Source: a virus. Taken from it: DNA of 64,000 nt. The position numbers and the translations under genes are program-made. Positions 40,994-48,939 of the stretch are shown here, in pieces; position 1 is the first letter of the stretch; each line of letters starts with the position of its first letter. The stretch spans positions 1-64,000 of the IMG/VR virus record IMGVR_UViG_3300047322_000561; one strand, written 5' to 3'. Under the pieces are notes generated by a model. That model was not told where the DNA came from, made no database searches, and saw nothing but the letters and a program-made list of their open reading frames with translations.

Positions 40994-41184
40994 CGACCTG
41001 TCCCAAGTGCGATCAGACGCTGTGCCCGAAGTGCGGCGCGCACGCTGAGTCGGGCTACGGCGTTGCGTTCGGGGGCGGCCTGGGCTCCTACGAGTGGTGC
41101 GCGAGCAGCGGGTGCGAGTGGTACGAAAAGCGCCACGACCGCGAGGACGAGCCGGAAGTGACCGCAGAGCTGGAGACGCCATGA
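40990..41184 (+). CDS. Zinc-ribbon-like small protein
   Basis: 64 residues from a GTG overlapping the previous stop. TCPKCDQTLCPKCGAH plus a later CASSGCEW forms a probable two-knuckle zinc ribbon. Acidic C-terminus. Function unknown. Confidence 0.55.
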   Translation: MTTCPKCDQTLCPKCGAHAESGYGVAFGGGLGSYEWCASSGCEWYEKRHDREDEPEVTAELETP

Positions 41185-41399
41185 CGATGGACGGAACAGG
41201 CAGCAAGTACGACGCTGAGTGCGCGCTCTTGCGCGCTATTACAGGCGCGCAGACCTCGTGCGCGATCGTCATCAACGGCGTGCGCGGCACGGGCTTCTCG
41301 CTGTCGACGACCGACCCGCGCCACGTCGCGCTGACCGCGAGCGTGCTGCGCGACGTGGCCGACCAGCTCGAGGCAGACGCGCGAAAGCTCGCCCAATGA
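41181..41399 (+). CDS. Hypothetical protein
   Basis: 72 residues, mixed alpha/beta (AIVINGVRGTGFSLSTTD), ending in a helix. Overlaps both neighbours by 4 bases. No family. Confidence 0.45.
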   Translation: MTMDGTGSKYDAECALLRAITGAQTSCAIVINGVRGTGFSLSTTDPRHVALTASVLRDVADQLEADARKLAQ

Positions 41400-41617
41400 C
41401 GCGGCCCGCCGAGCGTTACATGCACACGCAGGTCGCCGTCACGCAGGATGTGCGCGGCGTGTACGGCGTCGAGATGCGGATCGAGCAGCCGGACGGCCTA
41501 CGCGAGACGCTGCACGCGGGCGTGTTCGCGACGCGCGAGGAGGCGGTCGCGTTCGCCGACGTGCTGCACGCGCGGTGCTGCGAGCTCGAGCGCGCCAACA
41601 AGGGGCGCGCGTCGTGA
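41396..41617 (+). CDS. Hypothetical protein
   Basis: 73 residues with a beta-hairpin-like centre (VYGVEMRIEQPDGLRETLHAG) and a helix. Overlaps both neighbours by 4 bases. No family. Confidence 0.45.
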   Translation: MTRPAERYMHTQVAVTQDVRGVYGVEMRIEQPDGLRETLHAGVFATREEAVAFADVLHARCCELERANKGRAS

Positions 41618-42237
41618 AGCCCGCCCAGGAGCGCAGGCGCCAGCGCGTGCACCTGCACCAGTACCTCGGCGAGCTCATCGCCCAGGTCGACGCCGCGCAC
41701 GAAAAGGCCGACCTGCTGCCCGAGGCAGAGGGCATGGCGGTGCAGTGCGTCGAGAGCTGCGCGCACGCGACCGCAGGCTGCTGCTCGCTCATCGTGATCA
41801 CGGAGGTCACCGAGGCCGAGTACATCGTTGCGCGCAACGGGAAGGCGGTCGACGCAGCGCTTCCTGTGCTGCTCGCGCAGCACGAGCGCCTCGAGCGCGA
41901 GCTGCCTTTCGAGCCGCCGGAGATGTTCGAGGACCGCGAAGTCGAGCGCTACGTCGCAGCCAGGTACCACGCGCTGCGCATGCCGTGCGCGTTCCTGGAC
42001 GACGCGCGGCGCTGCACCATCTACCGCGATCGGCCGCTCGCGTGCCGCACGCACTTCGTGGTGAGCGACCCGGCGCTGTGCTCGAGCGACGTCCCGGAGG
42101 CCGACCACGCTGCGCTCGACAAAGGCACGCGCACTGCTGCACCGGCGTACCTCGCGCGCGAGGTCGCGCGCACGCGCGGAACGCTCGGCTTCGGCACGCT
42201 CGCGCAATGCGTGCTCGAAGTGCTGAGCCGGTCATGA
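41614..42237 (+). CDS. YkgJ-family Cys-cluster protein
   Basis: 207 residues from a GTG overlapping the previous stop. CVESCAHATAGCC near residue 48 and CAFLDDARRCTIYRDRPLACR near 130 are the two Cys clusters of the YkgJ / UPF0153 family, which bind zinc or an Fe-S cluster. The family's role is not established. Unusual as a phage gene. Confidence 0.7.
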   Translation: MKPAQERRRQRVHLHQYLGELIAQVDAAHEKADLLPEAEGMAVQCVESCAHATAGCCSLIVITEVTEAEYIVARNGKAVDAALPVLLAQHERLERELPFEPPEMFEDREVERYVAARYHALRMPCAFLDDARRCTIYRDRPLACRTHFVVSDPALCSSDVPEADHAALDKGTRTAAPAYLAREVARTRGTLGFGTLAQCVLEVLSRS

Positions 42238-42614
42238 GCATCCACGTGATCACGCTGCGCCCGGCCGAGCCTGCCGCCGAGACGCTCGTGCTGCTGGCGC
42301 GCGCGCACCGGCGCTGGTGCCGCATCGACTACGGGCTAATGGGCGTGCTGGGCGTGCTGGGGCTGATGCAGCTGGCCGCGCTGGGGCTGCGCCACGCCTG
42401 GCTACTCGGGCCGAGCCGGCTGTCTGTGACGAGCTTGTGCCTGCTCGCGGGGCTTGGCGTCTCGACGTGGACTGCGCGCCAGCGCCGCCGCGCGTTCGAT
42501 GCGCTGGTCGACGCGCACAACGACGCGATGAACGCAGAGTTTCTGCGCGTGACCGGCGAGAGCTGCGCGCTGCGCGGCGTGCACCGCGTCATGCGCGACC
42601 AGGAGGACGGATGA
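42234..42614 (+). CDS. Two-helix membrane protein
   Basis: 126 residues. Two hydrophobic helices (LMGVLGVLGLMQLAALGL, SVTSLCLLAGLGVSTW) follow a charged start; the C-terminal half is soluble and helical. No family. Membrane location is predicted. Confidence 0.5.
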   Translation: MSIHVITLRPAEPAAETLVLLARAHRRWCRIDYGLMGVLGVLGLMQLAALGLRHAWLLGPSRLSVTSLCLLAGLGVSTWTARQRRRAFDALVDAHNDAMNAEFLRVTGESCALRGVHRVMRDQEDG

Positions 42615-42976
42615 AGACAGACGAACCACCAGACGGCTACGTCGAGGCTATCCAGGCAATGGGCAACGCCGGCAAAGCATGGGTGCGCGAGCACCCGTTC
42701 GCGTGCTTGGTGCTCAACCCTGTCGACCCGGACAAGCTGCCCGTCGACGAGCCCACGCGTGTTCACCTGCGTGCGCTGCTCAGAAGCGACCCGCATGCGA
42801 AGGTCGGCGTCATCGGCAGTCTGCGCGACTCCATCGAATGGTGGGCCGGCAACGAGCCGACGCGCGACTTGCTGAGCGCGATGGACCGCGCAGCAGGTGC
42901 CAGGCGCCCGACGTACCAGATGGCCGAGTGCGCGCTCGAGCTGTTCGTCTTTCCGAAGCAGGAGGCCACCTCGTGA
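42611..42976 (+). CDS. Hypothetical protein
   Basis: 121 residues, helical, with a Phe/Cys-containing HPFACLVLNPVDPDKLPVDE segment. Start overlaps the previous stop. No family. Confidence 0.45.
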   Translation: MKTDEPPDGYVEAIQAMGNAGKAWVREHPFACLVLNPVDPDKLPVDEPTRVHLRALLRSDPHAKVGVIGSLRDSIEWWAGNEPTRDLLSAMDRAAGARRPTYQMAECALELFVFPKQEATS

Positions 42977-43554
42977 CCGACAAGACGCCACACGAGCCGT
43001 CGATACGCGTCACGCCTGACGGCAAGGGCGTGGTCATCGACGAGTTCGACGAGTTCGCGACAGCGCTCATCGGGATACCGCCCGACGACTTCAACGAGAC
43101 GGCCGGCCACGCGCAGAAGCTGCTGCAGGCAGCGCTCGCAGTCGTGTACAACAAGCCCGAGCTCGAGCCGCCGACCGACGCGCAGAGCGAGCGCGTGCGC
43201 GACATCCTCTTGCTCGCAGCGTTCGCGGCGAGTCAGGAGCTGCTGAGCAAGCGCGGCGAAAACCCGCTCGCGTTCATCCAGCGCGCCAAGCAGGTCGTCG
43301 CCTGGACCAAGCGTCCGATCGCCATCGCCACGACGCTCGAGGAGCTGAAAAACAAGGCGCAGGAGATCGCCCGCCAGGTCGCGCGCCGGCTGTTCCCGAA
43401 CGAGGGGTTCGTGCTGCTGGTGTTCAACGAGGAGGCGCCGGGGCACGTCACGTGGATGACGAGCACGACGCGCGCAGCGGCGATCGAGGAGCTCGAGAAG
43501 TCGCTCGCGAGCATCAAGGCGGACCTGCGCGCGCGCAAGGCGACGTCGTCGTGA
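42973..43554 (+). CDS. Hypothetical helical protein
   Basis: 193 residues from GTG. Mostly helical (ILLLAAFAASQELLS.., LEELKNKAQEIARQVARRL), then a beta-strand pair (FVLLVFNEEAPGHVTWMTS). No family recognised. Confidence 0.45.
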   Translation: MTDKTPHEPSIRVTPDGKGVVIDEFDEFATALIGIPPDDFNETAGHAQKLLQAALAVVYNKPELEPPTDAQSERVRDILLLAAFAASQELLSKRGENPLAFIQRAKQVVAWTKRPIAIATTLEELKNKAQEIARQVARRLFPNEGFVLLVFNEEAPGHVTWMTSTTRAAAIEELEKSLASIKADLRARKATSS

Positions 43555-43766
43555 GCGGCAGACCCTACGTGGCAGCGCTCAAAGCCGTGCAGGAGCTGTC
43601 CGAGCTCCCGACAGCCGCGCTGGCAGAACTGCGCCATGTCGTGCTCGACCTGGGCATGGTCAGCGAGGACGAGCCCGACGTCGCGCGCGCGTGCGTGCTC
43701 GTCGCAGTGCTGCTGCAGGACCTCATCGACAGCGACGCGCGCGTGCGCGAGGAGTTGCGGCGATGA
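43551..43766 (+). CDS. Hypothetical small protein
   Basis: 71 residues, Leu-rich helices (LPTAALAELRHVVLDLG, ACVLVAVLLQDLIDSD). GTG start overlapping the previous stop. No family. Confidence 0.4.
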   Translation: MSGRPYVAALKAVQELSELPTAALAELRHVVLDLGMVSEDEPDVARACVLVAVLLQDLIDSDARVREELRR

Positions 43767-43969
43767 GCGCGCGGCAAAGGAGCTTCGTGCTGGTGATGAG
43801 CGTCGAGGGCGACGCGTTCGACGCGGACTGCCCGACAGCCGAGGTGCGGCGTGTACTGCTGCGCGTGGCGACGAGCATGCTCGCGGACCCGGACAAGCTC
43901 TCGGGCGTGTGCCGCACGTCCAGGCAGACGCTGGCCGGCACGTGGGCCGTGCGGGATGTCGAGCGATGA
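43763..43969 (+). CDS. Hypothetical small protein
   Basis: 68 residues, alpha/beta (FVLVMSVEGDAFDADCP, VRRVLLRVATSMLAD). Overlaps both neighbours. No family. Confidence 0.4.
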   Translation: MSARQRSFVLVMSVEGDAFDADCPTAEVRRVLLRVATSMLADPDKLSGVCRTSRQTLAGTWAVRDVER

Positions 43970-44151
43970 GCGACCGCAGCATAGGCGAAGGGCTCACCGA
44001 GCTGTCTGCCGGGGTCATGATCGGCGCTGCAGCCGCCGCCTTCTTTCTGAGCATGGCGCAGTGCGAGAGCGCCGGAAAGGCGCACAACGCGCGTCGCTAC
44101 GAGGCGTGCATGCGCGCGACGTCGTCTGTTGCGCAGTGTGGCAAGCCATGA
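43966..44151 (+). CDS. Small membrane protein
   Basis: 61 residues with one hydrophobic helix (ELSAGVMIGAAAAAFFLSMA) and Cys residues after it. Last gene of this run before the recombinase promoter. No family. Confidence 0.45.
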   Translation: MSDRSIGEGLTELSAGVMIGAAAAAFFLSMAQCESAGKAHNARRYEACMRATSSVAQCGKP

Positions 44152-44196
44152 GACGCGCGTCAGCGCCCTGCCCCAAACTGGGACTGAGGGCTGGGG

Positions 44197-44216
44197 TCCG
44201 ATACTATAAGAGTATG
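44197..44216 (+). promoter_or_regulatory. Promoter/-10 region for the recombinase gene
   Basis: TATAAG (44205-44210) sits in a small palindrome ATACT...AGTAT; transcription would start about 30 bases before the recombinase ATG. No good -35 is visible. AAGGAG (44232-44237) is its ribosome binding site. The palindrome could be an operator. Confidence 0.4.
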
Positions 44217-44244
44217 GGACGTGAACAGCTGAAGGAGTTTGTAG

Positions 44245-45309
44245 ATGAGCGATGAGCTAGTCCGGGTTGACACCGCCATGCAGCGCGCCTCGTTTGCTGC
44301 GCATGCCGAGCGCGCGCACGAGTTCGCCAAGCGCAGTCGCGCAGACAACACGCGCAGGGCGTACGAAGTGCAGTGGGAGCAGTTTGCAGACTGGTGCGCC
44401 GCGCAGGGGGTTGAGGCGCTGCCGTGTCAACCCCTGACGCTTGCCTCGTACATCGCCGCGCGCGCATTGGATCGCCGCGAGGATAAGCCCGTGCGCAAGG
44501 GGCGGACTGAGCGCGGCACCAAAGTCTTGTTCGCGACGCTCTCGCAAGCGCTCACGGCCATCAACAACAAGCACGTGGCGCACGGTTACGAGCGACCGCG
44601 CTCGTTCTTAGCCGTGCAGACGACGCTCGAGGGCATCAAGCGCACGCTCGGCATCGAGCCTACGCGCAAGGCGCCCGTGCTCGCCGAGACGCTCAGCAGA
44701 ATGGTCGAGGTGCTGCCTAATACGCTCGGCGGCGCGCGCGACCGGGCGCTGCTCCTGGTGGGATTTCTCGGCGCTTTTCGACGCTCTGAGCTTGTCTCGC
44801 TCGAGGTGTCAGACCTGACGTTTAGCAGGGCGGACGGACTCGTCGTGCGCTTGCGCAAGAGCAAGACCGACCAGCACAAGGTAGGTCGCTCCATTGCACT
44901 GGCAAAGCAGGTCGACGCGGACGTCTGCCCTATGCGCGCGACGCAAGCGTGGCTCGAGCGCGCAGGCATTGCTGACGGCCTCGTGTTTCGTAGCGTCGAC
45001 AGGCACGGCAACCTCGGCGCATCGCTCGGCGCCAAAGACGTCGCGCGCGTCGTCAAGCGCACCGCAGCTGCAGCCGGCATCGACACGGCAGACCTGGCCG
45101 GGCATTCGCTGCGCGCGGGACTCGCCACGGAGGCTGCCCAGCAGGGCGCGCGCGCGACTCAGATCATGAAACAGACCGGGCATACGAACGTCGAGATGGT
45201 CTCGCGCTACATACGCGAGGCCGAACTGTTCAAGGACAACGTCACGACAGGGATGATGAGGAGCGCTCGCCGGGCAGTCGAGAACAACGCAACCGGAGAG
45301 CGCACGTGA
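44245..45309 (+). CDS. Tyrosine recombinase (Cre-like)
   Basis: 354 residues with an N-terminal SAM-like binding domain (TRRAYEVQWEQFADWC) and a catalytic domain. The active-site set is present: Arg179 (FRRSEL), Lys207 (RKSKTDQ), His287 and Arg290 (GHSLRAG), His313 and Tyr322 (GHTNVEMVSRYI). Its plan and C-terminus resemble Cre-type recombinases that resolve dimers of phage-plasmids; integration of a prophage is the alternative. A strong AAGGAG precedes the ATG. The next gene overlaps by 4 bases. Confidence 0.85.
   Translation: MSDELVRVDTAMQRASFAAHAERAHEFAKRSRADNTRRAYEVQWEQFADWCAAQGVEALPCQPLTLASYIAARALDRREDKPVRKGRTERGTKVLFATLSQALTAINNKHVAHGYERPRSFLAVQTTLEGIKRTLGIEPTRKAPVLAETLSRMVEVLPNTLGGARDRALLLVGFLGAFRRSELVSLEVSDLTFSRADGLVVRLRKSKTDQHKVGRSIALAKQVDADVCPMRATQAWLERAGIADGLVFRSVDRHGNLGASLGAKDVARVVKRTAAAAGIDTADLAGHSLRAGLATEAAQQGARATQIMKQTGHTNVEMVSRYIREAELFKDNVTTGMMRSARRAVENNATGERT
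45203..45230 (+). repeat. Repeat shared by recombinase and following gene (copy 1)
   Basis: 28 bases in the codons for the recombinase catalytic Tyr helix, matched by 46216-46243 in the same codon phase with two differences. It marks a duplicated gene end. Confidence 0.6.
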
Positions 45310-46271
45310 CGCTTGCGTACCGCCTGTGGGCGCCTCCCGAGCCGGGCCAGCCGCACGTTTCGTGGCAAGCAGGACGCTGCGCCTCCTGCAACAACCAGCG
45401 CACGACTCTGGTGCGAGACCACTGTCATCTAACGGGCTTTCTGCGCGGCCTCCTTTGCCAGTCGTGCAACGGCTGGGAAGCAGGCCAACGAGAGCGCGGC
45501 GGAAGGTGGGCGTTGTACCGCGCGCATCCGCCGACTGTCATCTGCGCCGACGCAGAGCTGTATCGGCCGCTCGGCCAAAGAAAGAGGAGCCAGCCTGAGC
45601 GCTGGGTTGTCGACGCTTTCGGTCCTGCTCCATCAACGCAGCCTGACGTTGCGCAGTACATGCGCAACGCGCTGTGGGCGATGCACGCGAGCGAGCGCGC
45701 TAGGTGCCTGATGCTCAAAGAGCGCGATGAAAACAGCGACGTCTACCTTGTTGGTCTGAGCGACCTAAACATTGAGCATCTGCAGACCGGCCGCGCGCTC
45801 TATTTCTGCGGCAACGATCTCAGTCTGACGGGCAGGCACTTTCTCATCGCGCGAGAGAGAGACAACGACCATCTTCACATGCTGCACGAGCACTTTGCAG
45901 AACGCGACCCGCGGATTCTGTACATGATCTGCTTTCGGGGTATTGACCTCGACGCGCTTCGGCATGCGCCGGTGCGTATCAATGGCGCAGCGGTGGGCGT
46001 CGACGGCTCGCTGCTGTTCTTTCACTGCAGCGCGGAGAAGGAGTTGCTTGCTGCGCGCGAGCTCGTCGCGCCGAGTAGCGGCAGCGCCGACGCGACTACA
46101 GGGCTATGGCGCGAGCTGCGCGCAGACCTCAATGCGTCTGCGGCAATGGCAAACAAGATGCCGTCCGCCATCCTGAAGGGGCGAGGTCGCTCGTCAGCCT
46201 CTATTGACTTGATCACGCGCTGCATACGCGAGGTCGAACTGTTTGACAAAGCAGCCGACGGGCTGCTCTAG
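45306..46271 (+). CDS. Endonuclease VII-like HNH protein with recombinase-like tail
   Basis: 321 residues from GTG. Residues ~20-60 carry an endonuclease VII-type core (RCASCNNQRTTLVRDHCHLTG, GLLCQSCNGWE). The middle is unique. The last ~35 residues (SAILKGRGRSSASIDLITRC..) resemble the recombinase C-terminus but lack its Tyr (Cys instead). DNA 46216-46243 matches 45203-45230 at 26 of 28 bases. It could be a nuclease that captured recombinase sequence, or a fused relic. It overlaps the recombinase stop. Confidence 0.6.
   Translation: MTLAYRLWAPPEPGQPHVSWQAGRCASCNNQRTTLVRDHCHLTGFLRGLLCQSCNGWEAGQRERGGRWALYRAHPPTVICADAELYRPLGQRKRSQPERWVVDAFGPAPSTQPDVAQYMRNALWAMHASERARCLMLKERDENSDVYLVGLSDLNIEHLQTGRALYFCGNDLSLTGRHFLIARERDNDHLHMLHEHFAERDPRILYMICFRGIDLDALRHAPVRINGAAVGVDGSLLFFHCSAEKELLAARELVAPSSGSADATTGLWRELRADLNASAAMANKMPSAILKGRGRSSASIDLITRCIREVELFDKAADGLL
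46216..46243 (+). repeat. Repeat shared by recombinase and following gene (copy 2)
   Basis: Counterpart of 45203-45230, in the last codons of the endonuclease VII-like gene. Both encode IRE(A/V)ELF. Confidence 0.6.
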
Positions 46272-46289
46272 ACCAAAGGGGGAACCAAG

Positions 46290-46625
46290 ATGGGGGCACG
46301 AGCACTAGCACTGGTACCGGAATATCCGCGCAGCGTCCCGCGCGCGCCGACGCGCAGCAAGAAACGCCCGCCCAAGCGCGCAGGCCAGGTCGCGCTCAGG
46401 CGCGTCATCGACCTCGCCTACGACTGGGCAGACGAGTACAAGACGGGCGAGCTCGAGCACGGCTGGCGCTCGTTTGCAGCGCGCAAGATGGGGCTCGAGC
46501 CGCACACGCTGCACCAGTTGCTCAACGAGAACTATACGGGCGGCGTGGGTCTGACCGTGCTCGTGCGCGTCGCCAAGGCGTGTCGCTGCCCGCTTGACTG
46601 GTTTCTCGAGGAGCTGCCCGAGTGA
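46290..46625 (+). CDS. Helix-turn-helix protein
   Basis: 111 residues. A Pro/Arg-rich arm, then a helical unit ending in RSFAARKMGLEPHTLHQLLNE and VRVAKACRCPLDWFLEEL, a Cro/CI-like DNA-binding pattern. AAAGGGGGA precedes the ATG. Probably a regulator of this early region. Confidence 0.6.
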   Translation: MGARALALVPEYPRSVPRAPTRSKKRPPKRAGQVALRRVIDLAYDWADEYKTGELEHGWRSFAARKMGLEPHTLHQLLNENYTGGVGLTVLVRVAKACRCPLDWFLEELPE

Positions 46626-47068
46626 CGGCGCACCGCTACCGCACCGGCGTGCAGACGCGCGTCGTCAACGGCGTCGCGACGTCGCGCGTCGTCGTCTGCA
46701 GGTCGAACATCGACCTGACAGACGAGCGCTTCGTGTACGGCGAGTGGTGCACTGACCACGAAGACGTCAAGCGACACGCAACCGAGCTCGCAGCGGCGCT
46801 GCGCGCTACGCACGAAGGAGGAGACTACATGCCGAACGAACTCGAACCAGGCGACCTCATCCAGCTCGACCCCGTCAAGCATACGTGGGGCCCGATGCTC
46901 TGCATCGTCGACGAAGTCAAAGGCTGGGGCGTGACCTGCTACTGGCTGCAGGCGACCGAGCACGGCAAGCCGCCCGGGGTGTGTCACTACCGCGCAGAGA
47001 CCGGCACGTTCGTGCGCGTCGGCAAGGCCGAGTGGCTGGTGCAGACGCCTGGCATCGACGACCCATGA
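46622..47068 (+). CDS. Hypothetical protein
   Basis: 148 residues from GTG. Beta-rich with Trp/Tyr/Cys (GPMLCIVDEVKGWGVTCYWLQATEHG). A central internal ATG (MPNELEPGD..) could also be a start. No family. Confidence 0.45.
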   Translation: MTAHRYRTGVQTRVVNGVATSRVVVCRSNIDLTDERFVYGEWCTDHEDVKRHATELAAALRATHEGGDYMPNELEPGDLIQLDPVKHTWGPMLCIVDEVKGWGVTCYWLQATEHGKPPGVCHYRAETGTFVRVGKAEWLVQTPGIDDP

Positions 47069-47328
47069 CCGCCCCCGACCCCCGCCCCACCAAGGCCGAG
47101 CTGGTCGAGCTCGGGCGCAGCATCGAGATAGCGCTACGGCCCATCCGCCAGGCGCACCCTGAGCTCGTCTACGCAGTCGCGTACGCCGTGCCGCGCGAGG
47201 GCACCGAGGACACGCTCGCAGCCGGCACCTCGACCAACATCGCCGACCCGCGCAGCATCGTCGTCCTGCTCGCGCACAGCGCCAAAGAGGTGCAGGAGCA
47301 GATGGTCGACCCGAAGGCCAAAGCATGA
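47065..47328 (+). CDS. Hypothetical protein
   Basis: 87 residues, alpha/beta (AELVELGRSIEIALRPI, ELVYAVAYAVPREG). Overlaps both neighbours by 4 bases. No family. Confidence 0.45.
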   Translation: MTAPDPRPTKAELVELGRSIEIALRPIRQAHPELVYAVAYAVPREGTEDTLAAGTSTNIADPRSIVVLLAHSAKEVQEQMVDPKAKA

Positions 47329-47576
47329 GCCACTGCCCGCACCACGACCACGCCATCAGCAGCGCGCCTGCCGTAGGTTGCCCGCTGCACCAGCAGGCGG
47401 ACGTGCTGCTCGACCTGGCCGAGCTGGTGCTGGGCGGCGCTCGGCTCGTCCTGGTCGTCGTCGACGAGGACGACGTCGGGCACCGCTGCCTCGCGGCCAA
47501 CCTCGAGATGGGCGTCGCGCTGCACGTGCTCGAGCGCGAAGCCAAGCGCCTGCGTGACGAGCTCGAGCAGGGCTAG
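47325..47576 (+). CDS. Hypothetical protein with N-terminal Cys/His
   Basis: 83 residues. SHCPHHDHAISSAPAVGCPL has Cys/His ligands for a metal; a hydrophobic ARLVLVVVDEDD strand and helix follow. Last gene of the rightward block; it ends 4 bases into the convergent gene. Confidence 0.45.
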   Translation: MSHCPHHDHAISSAPAVGCPLHQQADVLLDLAELVLGGARLVLVVVDEDDVGHRCLAANLEMGVALHVLEREAKRLRDELEQG

Positions 47577-48475
47577 GCCGGCTCGTCTTCGGTGCGCAGC
47601 TTGGTCACGCGCTCCGCAAAGGGCGCGCCGTCTGGCCCTTTAAAGAAGGGCTCGATCCACTGTGCCCGGCGCAGCGTGCGCCCCGGCCCGTGCGGCTGCT
47701 GACGCCAGTGCCCGCGCACGAGCGTCGTCACGCTCGGCGAGCTGCGCCGGGTGCCGCGCGCGTAGTCGTAGACCATCTGCCTGCAGTCGATCGTTGTCTC
47801 GCGCTTGAGCTGGTGCACGTTGGCGCGTGGCACGCCGCGCTTGTCTGGGCGCGTCGGATGCTGCGGGTACGCGAGGGGCTTGTCCGCACGTGCCGTGTTG
47901 ATGAGCAGCACGACGCCGACCACCAGGCGCAGCAGCAGCTGCCGCACGCGCAGCTCTTGATCTTCGCTGTGGTCGAACGGCATCCCAAGACCGTTCGACA
48001 GCTCGAGCGCGGACAGCGAGTCGCCGTCCGACAGCGCCGCGATGCTGGGCAGCGAGACGTGGCCGAGCGAGACCGGGTCGTTGTACAGCACCGTCACGGC
48101 GCACGTGCGCGCGGTGCGATTGATGGGTATCCAGTCAGGCGTCTCGGCGACGTACACGCTCGTCACGTCGCCTGAGCTGGTCGCGACCAGGCCGGGCGGG
48201 ACCTGCAGTTCGAACGACGGCCAGGGCAGCTTCACGCCGTCGAGCGCCCCGCGCGCCGTCGTCGCCATCAGCGCCGCGGCGAGCTTGTGGCTGACGACCA
48301 CGGACTGCAGGCCCGCTGATGCCCAGACCGTAAACGTGAGCGTCATCTTGCTCGTCGTCTCGTCTGGCGCGTCGCGCATGTAGTGCGCCCAGTCCTCGGG
48401 CGACGCGCGCCAGCGCGCAAGAAGCGTCTTGGCCATCAGCAGGTACGCGTCGCGGTCGGTATTCACGTCCGACAA
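47573..48475 (-). CDS. Conserved phage hypothetical protein
   Basis: 300 residues. The C-terminus has RGHWRQQPHGPGRTLRRAQWIEPFFKG, a pattern I know from an uncharacterised group of phage and element proteins (GHWR...G....W..P...G). The middle is hydrophobic (LLLRLVVGVVLLINTAR). Function unknown. Last gene of the leftward recombination operon. Confidence 0.5.
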   Translation of the reverse strand: MSDVNTDRDAYLLMAKTLLARWRASPEDWAHYMRDAPDETTSKMTLTFTVWASAGLQSVVVSHKLAAALMATTARGALDGVKLPWPSFELQVPPGLVATSSGDVTSVYVAETPDWIPINRTARTCAVTVLYNDPVSLGHVSLPSIAALSDGDSLSALELSNGLGMPFDHSEDQELRVRQLLLRLVVGVVLLINTARADKPLAYPQHPTRPDKRGVPRANVHQLKRETTIDCRQMVYDYARGTRRSSPSVTTLVRGHWRQQPHGPGRTLRRAQWIEPFFKGPDGAPFAERVTKLRTEDEPA

Positions 48476-48505
48476 CTTCTACCGCAGCTGATCGCGCCTG
48501 TCATC

Positions 48506-48745
48506 TCAGTTGATAGCGCGCACGTCAAGACTCAGGTCGAGGCTGCGCGTCACCTCGAGGGCGCTCTGGCCGAGCGCCATCACCCGCAGCCCGGACGCGA
48601 GGCGGACCTCCGCGCGCCAGTAGCAGACGCTGTCCTGGTGCTCGAGCCCGAGCCCGAGCAGCTCGGCGTCGTGCCTGCAGCACCAGCTGTGCACGACGCG
48701 CAAGAGCAGCGCGTGCGAGGGGCGCTCGTCGTCGTTGTCGGTCAT
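48506..48745 (-). CDS. Hypothetical protein
   Basis: 79 residues from the ATG before TDNDDERP. Helical start with WCCRHDAELLGLGLE, then beta (CYWRAEVRLASGLRVMALG). No family. A longer reading would run into the neighbour's frame. Confidence 0.45.
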   Translation of the reverse strand: MTDNDDERPSHALLLRVVHSWCCRHDAELLGLGLEHQDSVCYWRAEVRLASGLRVMALGQSALEVTRSLDLSLDVRAIN

Positions 48746-48939
48746 CGCCGCGCCCTCCTGTGCGCAGGCAAGCGCCAGCGCTCCTCGGTGCTGTCGTACG
48801 TCACATGGCCAAGTGCGCCGCAGTCCGGGCACCAGAAAGAGGAGACGTGCGCGCGCGTCCCGGTCGCCACGTAGGCCACCAGGACGCGCGCAACGTGCTT
48901 GCAGGCGCTGCGCTCAGAACGGGATCTGATCGTCGTCAT
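48742..48939 (-). CDS. Small zinc-like protein
   Basis: 65 residues with CKHVARVLVAYVATGTRAH and WCPDCGALGH, a CxxC zinc knuckle. The start overlaps the end of ssb by 26 bases, which is more than usual, so the true start may be further in. Confidence 0.45.
   Translation of the reverse strand: MTTIRSRSERSACKHVARVLVAYVATGTRAHVSSFWCPDCGALGHVTYDSTEERWRLPAHRRARR

Noticed and set aside
44214-44255. 13-codon leader peptide before the recombinase
   Set aside because: An ATG follows the -10 element directly and leaves no room for a ribosome site; it overlaps the true start in another frame.
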